Assembly: GCA_030765065.1 (NCBI GenBank)
Contig: CM060977.1
Span: 130,328,295 to 130,392,294 of the forward strand
Direction of reading: 5' to 3'
From: Deroplatys truncata
Taxonomy: Eukaryota; Arthropoda; Insecta; Mantodea; Mantidae
DNA length: 64,000 bases
In this document: one piece after another, positions 33,801-42,359 of the stretch
Position numbering within the stretch: the first letter of the stretch is position 1
Layout: every line of letters starts with the position of its first letter
Notes under the pieces: model-generated
What the model was told of the DNA's origin: nothing
The model's database searches: none
Seen by the model: only the letters and a program-made list of their open reading frames with translations
Made by a program: the position numbers and the translations under genes

Positions 33801-34556
33801 GGAGAAGGGCTGGTCGTCAAAATGCACGAGGCTGGAATACAAGCTCCAGTCGGCTTTTGCGAATATCCAGGTAGGTACTCTGGAATGCTGTACGTGGTGC
33901 GACAGAAGAGAAACGATGCAGGGGTAATGGTCGCTGGAGTAGGTGTCAGCGACGACGTTCCACTGAAGACGACGTGCAAGCTGGAGTGAGCAAATTGCAA
34001 GGTCCAGGTGAGAAAATGTACCAGAAGAATCAGAAATAAAAGTAGGTGCACCTGTATTGAGGATGGAAAGATCGAACTCATAAAAAATGTCGGAAAGAAG
34101 AGTTCCCCTCGCACAAGCCCTTGGCGAACCCCATAGTGGGTGATGGGCATTAAAATCTCCCAACAGAAGAAATGGTGTTGGGAGAGCGGACAGGAGAGAT
34201 CGAATGTCCGCGGGAGCGAGGGGAGACGATGGAGGTGTATACACAGAGCAAACAGAAAACAAAAAGCCGGGTAAGTGAAGGCGAACGGCAACAGCTTGCA
34301 AGTCAGATGTAAGTGTGACAGGTGTAAAATGAACGTCATTACGCACCAAAAGCATGACACCACCATGAGCAGGAGTACCCTCCTCCGGTTCAAGGTCGTA
34401 GCGAACCGGAGTATATCCTCGGAAATCAAAAGGATCGTGAGGGCGAAGCTTAGTCTCCTGCAAACATACGACCATAGGTGAATGGGAACGCAATAAAAGC
34501 TGCAGTTCCGCCCTATGCGATCGTACACCACGTACATTCCAGGTCAGGATAGCCAT
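30867..34556 (-). CDS. LINE ORF2: endonuclease, reverse transcriptase, RNase H
   Basis: This 1229-aa protein would nick genomic DNA and copy the element's RNA into it (target-primed reverse transcription). Endonuclease (APE-like, 1-220): TWNVRG (N7), QETKL (E34), GDFNAHH (D134, N136), SSDHYP (D209, H210). RT (about 440-760): APGPDGI, YRPISLTS, FFDLEKAYD, NGVPQGSVLS, FVDD at 667-670, then FLGLIFDRKL. RNase H (about 960-1085): FTDGSK (D966), TAEL (E999), TDSL (D1023), GNESADAAAK (D1076). A C-x2-C-x7-H-x4-C knuckle lies at 1170-1186. All catalytic residues I can check are present, and length is normal for the clade. The start follows the ORF1 stop by 22 bases, suggesting reinitiation or coupled translation (inference). 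Confidence 0.95.
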   Translation of the reverse strand: MAILTWNVRGVRSHRAELQLLLRSHSPMVVCLQETKLRPHDPFDFRGYTPVRYDLEPEEGTPAHGGVMLLVRNDVHFTPVTLTSDLQAVAVRLHLPGFLFSVCSVYTPPSSPLAPADIRSLLSALPTPFLLLGDFNAHHPLWGSPRACARGTLLSDIFYEFDLSILNTGAPTFISDSSGTFSHLDLAICSLQLARRLQWNVVADTYSSDHYPCIVSLLSHHVQHSRVPTWIFAKADWSLYSSLVHFDDQPFSDIHPLVQHLTSVIFSAAERAIPRSSSQPRRPPVPWWNEDCRDAVRARRTALRVFRRHPTLDNLVTFKQSRARARRIIQDSKKASWARFVESFNRFTPSSVVWDKLRRFSGKVSHCTVSGLQVSNATIVDPAAIANTLGSAFEAVSSSDHYSAGFRSIKDRQDSASYTFRSVNAECYNELFTMRELEHALHCSRHSAPGPDGIHVLMLKNLSADSKLFLLQVYNRIWQDGIFPSVWREATIVPILKPGKDRQLPSSYRPISLTSCICKVMERMINGRLTWWLESQKLLANAQCGFRRYRSTVDHLVSLSTHIMNGFLRKCQTVAVFFDLEKAYDTCWRGGILRTLHDWNMRGRLPIFLREFMTDRVFRVRVGSVLSRRFIQENGVPQGSVLSVTLFAIAINPIVDCIPPGISSSLFVDDFAIYCSSRRTCLLERRLQSCIDRLYAWSNANGFNFSAEKSVCINFWRRKYFPPPTLHLGPGILPFADEAKFLGLIFDRKLCWTSHVSFLKAKCDRSLNLLRVLSGTSWGADRTVLLRLYRSLVRSKLDYGCIVYSSARPSVLRRLNAIHHRGIRVATGAFPTSPVPSLYAEAAEPPLSFRREMLLCSYACRLSSLPNHPSFDVFYEDSLDRQYLVSSSALLPPGVRFRLLLRHLDVTPAPALPRGETRFPPWSRAEAHCHLGLTSMPKTATPASVFRSAFLEVRAQFGDFHFIFTDGSKTEAGVGCAFVSGHCSFKFRLPAQCSIFTAELFSIYQSVLYIQRHALQHCFICTDSLSALQTITALYHYHPLVQRIHDLLHSLGVSGISVSFMWIPGHVGISGNESADAAAKSAILLPRFFTSVVPSSDSCVILRRRILSRWRDEWTALRGNKLREVKLLPLIWGTSSRSCRREEVILARLRIGHCVFSHRYLLSGDPAPLCGQCDVPLTVRHILTECQVLAALRARVGLPVGLANVLADDTRAVECVLRFIHDSDFNLRI

Positions 34557-34578
34557 TAAAAATAAGGGGATAAACTGT

Positions 34579-35868
34579 CTATTTAGAAGGGCGGCTTAAA
34601 ATTACCTTTTGTTTAACCTTTGGGCTCGGGCTTTTTGTATGGAGTTGGTCAGACTCCATAGCTTCCTCGGAGGGAGGGCCCACGCGCTCAGTGCCAGAAA
34701 CCGATTCAAGCGCCGTGAATCGGTTCTGGGTGGCGATGGGTGAAGGGTGCCGCTGAGCGCGGCTTGTCCCAGGACCTTCCTGGGACAGCGACCTCCGAGG
34801 AGGAGAAGGTGAACTTTTCTTACCGCGCGCACGCGGAGGGTCTTTCAAAAAATCTTCCCTACGTAATTTCTGCTTGGGCTTCTTTTCAACGGCTTGCGAC
34901 TTCATTGACTTGGGACCAGGTTTATACGGCTTGGTAACTGTAGCCTTAATAGACGGCCGGATGGTAGTGGCGGTTAATCCAGTCAAGGTCCAGGTCTGAG
35001 TTTCGGCATCTACGCGTGGTACTGGCGAGGCAACAACAGAACTAAATGTGCCAGATCGCAGGAGTGAAGGTTGGCGCGCATGGTAACGCCTCCGGGCTTC
35101 AGCGAAGGAGAGTTTTTCCTTTACCCGGATCTCCTGGATCGCCTTCTCGTCCAAGTACCGCGGACAGTCGGCAAACGAAGCAGAATGAGACCCTTTACAA
35201 TTAACGCAGACGGGTTCTGTTGAACAGGTACCTTCGTGTGAGGGCTGGCTACAGGTTGCACAGATGTTAACGGCACTCTTACATGAGACTTGCGTATGCC
35301 CAAAACGTTGGCATTTAAAACAACGCAGAGGTCTAGGAATATAAGGCCTCACAGAAATCCGTTCGTACCCTGCGGAAATGCTCGTGGGCAGATCGACGCC
35401 ATCAAATGTAATAAACAGGGTACGAGTGGGTACCAACACGCCGTCGCGTTTGGCCTGCACTCGATGAACCGCTGTCACCCTCTGGTCTGCAAGATATTCC
35501 ACCAGGTCTTCGTCAGAGATACCATCGAGGCTATGCGTGGTGACAACGCCTCTACAAGAATTCAAGGTGCGGTGCTTCTCAACACGGATAGGATAACCGT
35601 GGAGAAGCGTGGCGCTCAACAAGGACTTACTTTGTGCCTCGGATTTGCTTTGAACTAGTAACGAACCATTACGAAGACGAGTGCAGGAAAGAACCGGACC
35701 AGCAATTGAGTCAATGCCCTTCTGGATAATAAAAGGGTTCACCTTCTCGAATGATTGTCCCTCCTCTGTACGGGTAATCACTAAGTAACAACCAGCTGTT
35801 GGCGGTGCTACTTCTCTTACAAAAACTTTGCGGCGCTTGTTGTTAACAATGGAGAAAGGGTGCTCCAT
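34579..35868 (-). CDS. LINE ORF1: RNA-binding zinc-knuckle protein
   Basis: A 429-aa protein expected to coat the LINE RNA. Three knuckles follow one another: C183-x2-C186-x4-H191-x4-C196, C203-x2-C206-x4-H211-x3-C215 and C221-x2-C224-x3-H228-x6-C235. They are preceded by a domain (about 100-178) with the TRTLFITFDG and VRPYIPRPLRC motifs usual in I-like ORF1 proteins, and followed by FAEARRRYHARQ. The C-terminal 170 residues are basic and Ser/Pro-rich, probably disordered. The chosen start is the first ATG of the open frame and gives MEHPFSIVNNKRRK. The neighbour downstream is ORF2 after 22 bases. No defect is seen. Confidence 0.92.
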   Translation of the reverse strand: MEHPFSIVNNKRRKVFVREVAPPTAGCYLVITRTEEGQSFEKVNPFIIQKGIDSIAGPVLSCTRLRNGSLLVQSKSEAQSKSLLSATLLHGYPIRVEKHRTLNSCRGVVTTHSLDGISDEDLVEYLADQRVTAVHRVQAKRDGVLVPTRTLFITFDGVDLPTSISAGYERISVRPYIPRPLRCFKCQRFGHTQVSCKSAVNICATCSQPSHEGTCSTEPVCVNCKGSHSASFADCPRYLDEKAIQEIRVKEKLSFAEARRRYHARQPSLLRSGTFSSVVASPVPRVDAETQTWTLTGLTATTIRPSIKATVTKPYKPGPKSMKSQAVEKKPKQKLRREDFLKDPPRARGKKSSPSPPRRSLSQEGPGTSRAQRHPSPIATQNRFTALESVSGTERVGPPSEEAMESDQLHTKSPSPKVKQKVILSRPSK

Positions 35869-36506
35869 AGCGAAAAAAAATCCTCCACCATTGCAACCGT
35901 CTCCGACCTCGGGCTCTGACTTCCCGGGCGTTACCCCGGCTTGGGTGAGTGGCCTATCTATACCTAGCTCACCCCAGGGTCACACCTCCCAGAACATAGA
36001 CAGAGGGACCCAATCGCCGTCGGAAGCCAGCAGCTCATGCAATGGCCCCCCCGCGGGACTGCAGTTGAACAGCGGATACGAACACCAACCCTACATGACG
36101 ACCCCGGGTGGTGGGGATGACGCCATTACCCACTCACCCAGCTGCGCACGCGGTGCGCGGGTATCCGTCAGGCTGTGTCCACGGAGGATTTAAATAAAAA
36201 GATAAAAGAAACTAAAACTGTGTGGGCGTTTCGCACGCAAGGTAGGCCGGCGGGGAAGAAAAAGAGAGATATGCGAATGTCGTGGTGCGAAATGGCCGGA
36301 AAGTGATAAGGGAAGAAAGAAACGACGGTGAGGTGCGGTATGAATGGAATGTAAAGAACGCACGAGAGCCTACCTTGGGTCCACCGGTCACTTGAAGAAC
36401 CCACCGCGACCGGATGGGGGTGAGGGGATGAATGTGGCGATGATTGGCTCGGGAACCCTCGGGTGCGCCAAAAACCCGTACTCACATAAGGTGAGCCCCT
36501 GAGGGG
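35869..36506 (-). promoter_or_regulatory. LINE 5' untranslated region
   Basis: The 638 bases ahead of ORF1 are GC-rich compared with the flanks and contain no long ORF in the sense direction. The first bases in element sense are CCCCTCAGGGGCTCACC. LINEs of this group carry an internal promoter in this region (family knowledge); no specific promoter element was identified here. Confidence 0.6.
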
Positions 36507-36518
36507 TTCAGGGGTGCA
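36507..36518. repeat. LINE target-site duplication, right
   Basis: TTCAGGGGTGCA, the right-hand copy. Reading from 30423 straight into 36519 continues the Tc1 transposase, which confirms the insertion point. Confidence 0.92.
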
Positions 36519-36822
36519 GTCGGTGCTGACTTCATTTTATGGATGACAATGCGCGACCGCATCGAACAACGCAGATAGAGTATCTCTTGGTGCGAGAGGA
36601 TATTCGGCGAATGGACTGGCCTGCCCATTCCCACGTGTGGGATGCTTTGGGGAGACGCATTGCAGCACATCCACATGCACCAACGACAATCCAACAAGTA
36701 TCAACAGCGCTGGTGGAGGAATGGAACGCCCTACCGCAAGAACTGCTTACCAACCTTGTGGCCAGCATGGAAACACAATGTAGAGCATTTGCTGTCCTTG
36801 GTGATCATACACCCTTTTAAGC
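36519..36822 (+). pseudogene. Tc1-like transposase, 3' half (family T2)
   Basis: Continues the gene interrupted at 30423: MDDNARPHRTTQIEYLLVRE, then DIRRMDWPAHS, HVWDALGRRIAAHPHAPTTI, and the end FAVLGDHTPF. The second catalytic D is in MDDNARP. The stretch that should read SPDLNPIEHVW is shortened to SHVW, so a deletion has removed the third catalytic residue. There is also a frame change just before MDDN. Confidence 0.78.
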
Positions 36823-37808
36823 ACCATGTATCTTTTCTGTAAATCTAGAGAGCCATCATATGCCTTATTGACTTTAGTGTAGCTTATGGTCTATGAATAA
36901 AAGTGGCATTTCTGTTCGTCTCATTGCATATTTCGTTTAGTTGCCTACTGTAGCATACCGTAGTAGTTACCTCTAAGTATGATTCAAGTTTCATCGAGCT
37001 ATGTTACTTGGCAGTGTCACAGCATGCAAAGATTACTTTCGTCCTTAGGTTTTGCACACTAGTGTACATACATGTTTAACTCTTATAAGTAGTAGCAATT
37101 CCGTTTTGTAATTTTATTTTTCCAACATTTATGCTAACAACATTTTTACGCTTGATGTGTGGAACGTGCTTACTAACGTTGTCACCAGATGACACGTTGA
37201 GACTGAAGTATCCGGCTCAGCGTAATTACATCTTATAATTCAAGTCGAAGCGCCGCCAACTGCATTTGGGGTACCAAGCATTGATCTAAATGGTTTACGT
37301 TACTTTGGTTATCACCAGCATATTATTAACGATTCTGAAAGGTGGTCCAGCGAGGTTTGCCAGTATCAATGGCAACGTATATTTTTCATCCAGAGTAACT
37401 ATATGGGGCAATAGAAACACGTTATGTGGATAAGTTGCAACCACTTATAGCGTGGTGATTCTACGTAAGCTTCCCTGCTTTATTATATTTCCCCTCCCTT
37501 TCGTCGTGTGGATTCGCATGTTAAGAGTCGACAGCGACTTCCACTTTCTCTCTCTCTCTTCTTTCTACCTGATGTGCTACCGCATGATTCAGATTGCCTT
37601 TAGATTAAATATTATGTACACACCTTCTCGGCTTTGTATTCCGGACTAGACAAAGATCATCCCAAGTTTATGCAACATGTTTGAGGTAAATGTATGTATT
37701 ATTCTATAAAAATCGTTATTGTAGTAATAAATTGTTATCACGCAATTGAGCTTAAATTACTTACGCATTATACCAACCTCCCCGCAAACGCTTTGATGAG
37801 CAACAAGA
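36823..37808. other. Tc1 3' flank and unassigned sequence
   Basis: The first part (to perhaps 37070) may still belong to the T2 transposon; I could not match its TIRs with confidence. The remainder has no recognisable gene. Confidence 0.35.
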
Positions 37809-37885
37809 TATACAGAGTGTATCTTTACTGGTGTCATATATTTGGGGGACGTGTTCCTGACATCAAAACAGCAAAAGACATTGAA

Positions 37886-38905
37886 GTGGTATACTTGTTA
37901 TGTTATTTTTTGTTTGTTGAGCCCCACGTTTGGGAGCCAATTTGCGACGGTATTACTTATAATGTTTGTGTATTTGTGTTTACTCCACGTGGTGAAGCCA
38001 TTTTTTGACGTGATTCTTTGTTAGGTTTGTAGCTCCATCTGGTGTTAGCAATTTGCGGCAGTATTAGTGTTTGTTTTAAAGAATGCTACTGTATTTCATT
38101 TAATTTTGGTTCACTGTCCTCCGGCTAGCTATGATCTTTCTGGTCGAGTACTTATCTTTATACAGGTTGTGTAAACGGAAAGGAGTCTTTTATCCAAAGA
38201 TAACACTGATGAAAGAATGTGTTTTACACTTTTTATTGACGAACACATTCACTATCACGTTTACACTTTGATCTTGACACTCGCCAAACTGAAACTGTTA
38301 TAATAACTTCATTACTGATCAATCTTAATTCGCGTACTTCAACTTTTTGTATAATTAACTTTACAACACTTGAGAATTTTGCTAACTCTGCTACGCGTAA
38401 CTTGCGAATCGATAGCCGACGTGTACTGTACTAATATTTCTGCTGGACTGAAGGCGATGTGTAACGTACAAATATTTTCGACGAACTGACGGACTGAAGG
38501 ACTTTACCTCTAACCTAGCCCTATTTATACTCCTACACCCCGATATGCCTAAAGATTATAACTGAGTTGCTATTGGCTAATAAAACGCGCCAACATTAGC
38601 GTCCATTTTTATATCCAATAAAAATTATGAATACATATGCTTTAGGAAAAATGTTCCAGCAAATTCTAAAGAAAAACGCGCCAACATTACGTAACTTCCT
38701 CGTCTCTAATAATGATAAACAACTCACCCCCTCGCATTATTGTACGCTATTATTGTCAGTTTCAGTAAGGCAGTATAAACTTACTTCTCAACAATAATTA
38801 CAATCAACAAATATCTCAAATGAATGTCACATAAAAATGCATATTCATACTATAATCATTCTTTACATTTAAATAATTTATGACACAAATTACTGCATCA
38901 ACATT
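37886..38905 (-). mobile_element. LTR-type retroelement fossil (family L2), nested
   Basis: Inserted in the left TIR of the rosa-type element. In reverse complement it has a promoter-like GGAGTATAAATAGGGC, an AATAAAAAGTG signal, and near its end AATTGGCTCCCAAACGTGG, a primer-binding-like block. Three degenerate repeats of the GCAATTTGCGGCAGTATTA type lie at 37930-38070. It has no coding. It looks like an LTR plus a bit of leader and postdates the transposon. Confidence 0.5.
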
Positions 38906-38908
38906 CAT

Positions 38909-40035
38909 ATGTACATGGGTCTGAAAATCAACCGTTTCGTTGTTGTAGGTCAAAGAAGATGTATTCCATCAGTGAACAGTGAATATGCACTACACGTATG
39001 GCCGTGCAGACGGCAATGCAGCACAACACATGAACTTTATGCAGAAAGGTACGCTGACAGGCAGTTACCGTCTGCAAGAACATTCGCACGAATTCACCAA
39101 CGCTTGAGAGAGAATGACGCATTTGAGAGGCATACTAGGGATGTTGGGGACCAAGAGTGGTACGAGGCATTGAGCTTGAAGTACGAGTTCTTCGTGCTGT
39201 GGATGTAGATCCATCACAAAGCACAAGACGTATGGCTGTAAGGGAAAGAGTTAGTCATATGACTATCTAGAGAATTTTGCATGAAAATCTTCGGTATTGC
39301 ATCACCTTCAACGTGTGCTAGGATTAAATGAGGTGGACTTTGAGCCAAGAAGCCGTTTCTTTCAACGCATGTTACAGCAGTGCGCTGTGTTCATCAATTT
39401 CCTAGCCTGTATCTTATTCACGGATGAGGAGGCTGGTTTTACTCACGACTGCATCTTCAATTTTCATAACACTTATAACTGGGCATTTGAAGATCCTAAT
39501 GAAGTGCGACAGGACAACCATCAACAGAGATTCTCTCTCAACGTTTGGGGTGGAATCATTCATGATCACCTTATTGGTCCCTTATTCTTCCCTCCGCGTC
39601 TAAATGGACAAACATATCTCCAGTTTCTCAGAAATGGGTTGCATCACTTAACTGATAATGCGCCTCTTGACACCATCCAACGAATGTGGGTTTTACACGA
39701 TGGTGCTCCAGCTCAGTAGGATAGTTCGTAAGTTTTTGAATGATCGATTTCTGCAAAGTTGGATTGGTCAAGGGGGACCCATTGTAAGGCCTGCTCGTAC
39801 ATCTGATTTGAATCCAATGGATTCCTTCGTCTGGAGACATTTGAAGTCTTAGTTTATGCCACTACTGTACCTGATGTTGACATTTTGAGAGGACATATCC
39901 AAACTGGATTTGACCAAATACAAAAAACACCAGGAATTTTTAACAGAGTACGTCAGAGCATGTAACGCAGGCTTACTGCATGCATCTAAGAAAGAGGAAG
40001 TCACTTCGAGCAGTTCGATTTTGTATTTTAACTCT
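38909..40035 (+). pseudogene. DD41D transposase, decayed (copy 1)
   Basis: Recognisable parts in order: HTH region RQLPSARTFARIHQRLREND (near 39060-39120), then LHHLQRVLGLNEVDFEPRSR as the linker (39297 on), catalytic core LFTDEEAGF (first D), FSLNVWGGIIHDHLIGPLFF, PPRLNGQTYLQFLRNGLHHL, VLHDGAPAQ (second D), then in another frame IGQGGPIVRPARTSDLNPMD (third D) and DSFVWRHLKS. Several frameshifts and stops separate the pieces. The spacing of the second and third D matches the 41 residues seen in copy 2. Confidence 0.8.
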
Positions 40036-40379
40036 CAAATAAATTATTTTCAGACCCATGTTCATTTGAAGCTTTTTTTACTGTTTTAATGCCAAAAAAG
40101 GTCCCCCAAATATATGACACCTATAAAGATACATCCTGTATTAGCTACTTTCTGTGCTGTAGCAATTTATATTCATTTATTAGTATTCCCCGACTTCTCA
40201 TTGACGGAAATGAGCCACCGAATACAATATTTGAAGAGTGAATTTTTACCGCATCACCCTCATTATTTTGATACAAAGACTCCATATTTAATGTTGCTGG
40301 TGTTTTCTACTACGGATTTCTCTTGCCATAATCAATTTGTTGGATACAATAAGTGAGTGCAACATACTTCCAAAAGCTC

Positions 40380-42056
40380 TTGTCTTGTTGTATTACAATC
40401 ACTGTCATCATTATTATCTCTTTTTTTGCTCGAAGATACCACGATAAACCCGAAGCATTAGAAAATACCCCTACAATAAGAATATTGGAAATAACATTTG
40501 ATAATCGACTGACATGGAAACCACATATCAACGAACTAAGAACAGAATGACAGCAGACTCGGTGTAACAAAGGCTCTGTCTAGTAATAACTGGGCTGCCG
40601 ATAAATCTCTAATTATATCTACCTATAATGCTTTAATTCGATCGAAGTTGGACTACGGATCCATTGCTTACGAATCAGCCAAGAACCATCTCTTTAACTC
40701 TTTAAATCCTGTTTATAATGCAGACTTGGGGATTGCGATTGGAGCATCATACAGAACCAGTCCAGTATTTAGCATCCTTGCGGAAAGCAATCTAGAGCTG
40801 CATGTTAGAAAGCTTAACATTAACTATGCTAGAAATATCCACACAACTCAGAAAATCCCGTGTGTAAAATGAGAATAAAAGTATCCCAAACCTTTCTATC
40901 ATCGTCTAAATGCTTATCTGAAAGAAATCAATGTACATCTCCCGAAAACAATTTAAAAAAGAATCTCCAAAGAACCACCATGGCAAATAGTTCATCCAAA
41001 CATCGACACGACTCTAATTAATAATCATAAAGATAAAACTAATGCTTGAATTTATAAAGCTCTCTTCAGTGAATCATTGGGTAATTCAAAGACTTCATTA
41101 TTTTACACAAATGGATGCCATTCTTCGAAGTGGTTTAGGATGTGGAATTGTGTATAATGATGACGTAATCAAATGGCTTGTGCTCGGTCTTTTTTTGCGA
41201 GGCCTTCGCAATAAGAAAAGCTTTAGAATTAATTAAAAATTCTAAAGAACCACAATTTCAAAGCTGTACAGATTCACGAAGCGTAATTAAAAGCATTCTA
41301 AGTCATGAAAGCAAGGCTCAAATAATTTAACAAATCAACCAGCTGTACAAAGAAATTCATGTCAACAAACAACTTATTGTATGGATACCAACCCATATTG
41401 GAATTGTTGGTAATGAAGAAGCAGATATAGCAGCCAAGGAGGCAACACTCGCCTGTCACAATGAAAAACCCATTTCCCACACTGATCTCAAACAGCTAAG
41501 TAACTTAAACGAGAAACTGTGGAATACTGAATGGATGAAAAAGTACCCCAACAATGGTCATGCGCAACTGACAGATGAGCACCTCCTAACTAAAACTCAA
41601 GCCACTCTGTGTAACTATTGCAAAGTAGTTCTTCCAATAAAATATATTTGATTGCAAACATTTAGAACCTTATAGACTAAAATACAACTTTCCTCCAAAC
41701 CAAAAGGAAGCAGTGATTGACTTTACAACTGTTTTCAAAACCATTAAATTTATCGATGCAATTAAACTACCAATATCATTGTGAAGTTTTTTAATGTATT
41801 GATTGGAAAACCATTGTTGTTTAAAACTGTCAAGATTTTAACGGTATAACATACTTAACTTATAATATGCTCATTTGTTTTTGTATTTTAAATCACTGTT
41901 ATAATATAGTGTAATATCAATACTGAATAGTGCTTAAAATATTATTGTTCATTTGCTATTTCCAATATCTTTACTGAAAGACAATGCAGTGTTATATGTA
42001 TTTTCCATGGTTGCTCATGAATTAGTTGTTTATGCGGCCTAAAACAAATAAATTCA
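40380..42056 (+). pseudogene. I-clade LINE, 5'-truncated and decayed
   Basis: The late RT region reads IRILEITFDNRLTWKPHI (40476 on) and IRSKLDYGSIAYESAKNH, then the spacer SILAESNLELHVRKLNINYA. RNase H follows in shifted frames: a DAILRSGLGCGIVYNDD part, SCTDSRSVIKS and LIVWIPTHIGIVGNEEADIA. The C-terminal knuckle region is degraded. The 3' end is about 42056 (AAACAAATAAATTCAAGAAA). It differs strongly from the complete LINE at 30 kb. At least four breaks are visible. Confidence 0.75.
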
Positions 42057-42359
42057 AGAAATATAACTAATAATTAGAGGCCTCTGTAAATCCAACAATA
42101 TGATTTTCTGTTATTATGGAGTTTACTTTGAAAAAAAAACAAAACTTCCATGACTGCTTCTTAAAGACTATGCATAATGACATTCTTAGAAAATCTGTCC
42201 ATATGAAGCTAAAACTGAAACTTTTACTTATAATTTCCATTTTCTATCACCATAAGTAATTCTGTAACCAATGAAAATCTGATAAATCAGCGAGTATGGC
42301 AGTATTGGAACTGGAGGTGAAACTAAGACTAAATGGCATGCACAAAAAAGATGCAAAGT
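42057..42359. other. Unassigned gap between LINE relics
   Basis: About 300 AT-rich bases, no feature recognised. Confidence 0.35.

Larger units (their letters stand above)
30424..36506 (-). mobile_element. Complete I-clade non-LTR retrotransposon (LINE)
   Basis: A 6083-base element on the minus strand, bounded by a perfect 12-bp duplication. Order in its own sense: 5' untranslated region of 638 bases (36506-35869), ORF1 (35868-34579), 22-base gap, ORF2 (34556-30867), 3' untranslated region of 443 bases with an AAC/AAT-rich stretch (30580-30715), and a short ATC-repeat tail at 30424-30435. Both ORFs are open from start to stop. RNase H after RT, the FVDD active site and the three-knuckle ORF1 fit the I group. 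An intact frame plus an identical duplication indicate a recent insertion. Confidence 0.92.
37811..40140 (+). mobile_element. rosa-type (DD41D) transposon, copy 1, with nested insert
   Basis: TIRs read TACAGAGTGTATCTTTACTG / GTGTCATATATTTGGGGGAC on the left and, as complement, TACAGGATGTATCTTTATAG / GTGTCATATATTTGGGGGAC on the right. The match continues inward past 37880, where an insert of about 1 kb begins. The block CATGGGTCTGAAAAT, which follows the right TIR directly, appears on the left only at 38913, so the insert splits the left TIR. TA flanks both ends. Confidence 0.85.

Noticed and set aside
33785-34537. 250-aa minus-strand ORF and others of 100-125 aa (31166-31480, 32324-32701, 35290-35658)
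   Set aside because: They lie in other frames of the LINE ORF1/ORF2 and have no domain of their own.
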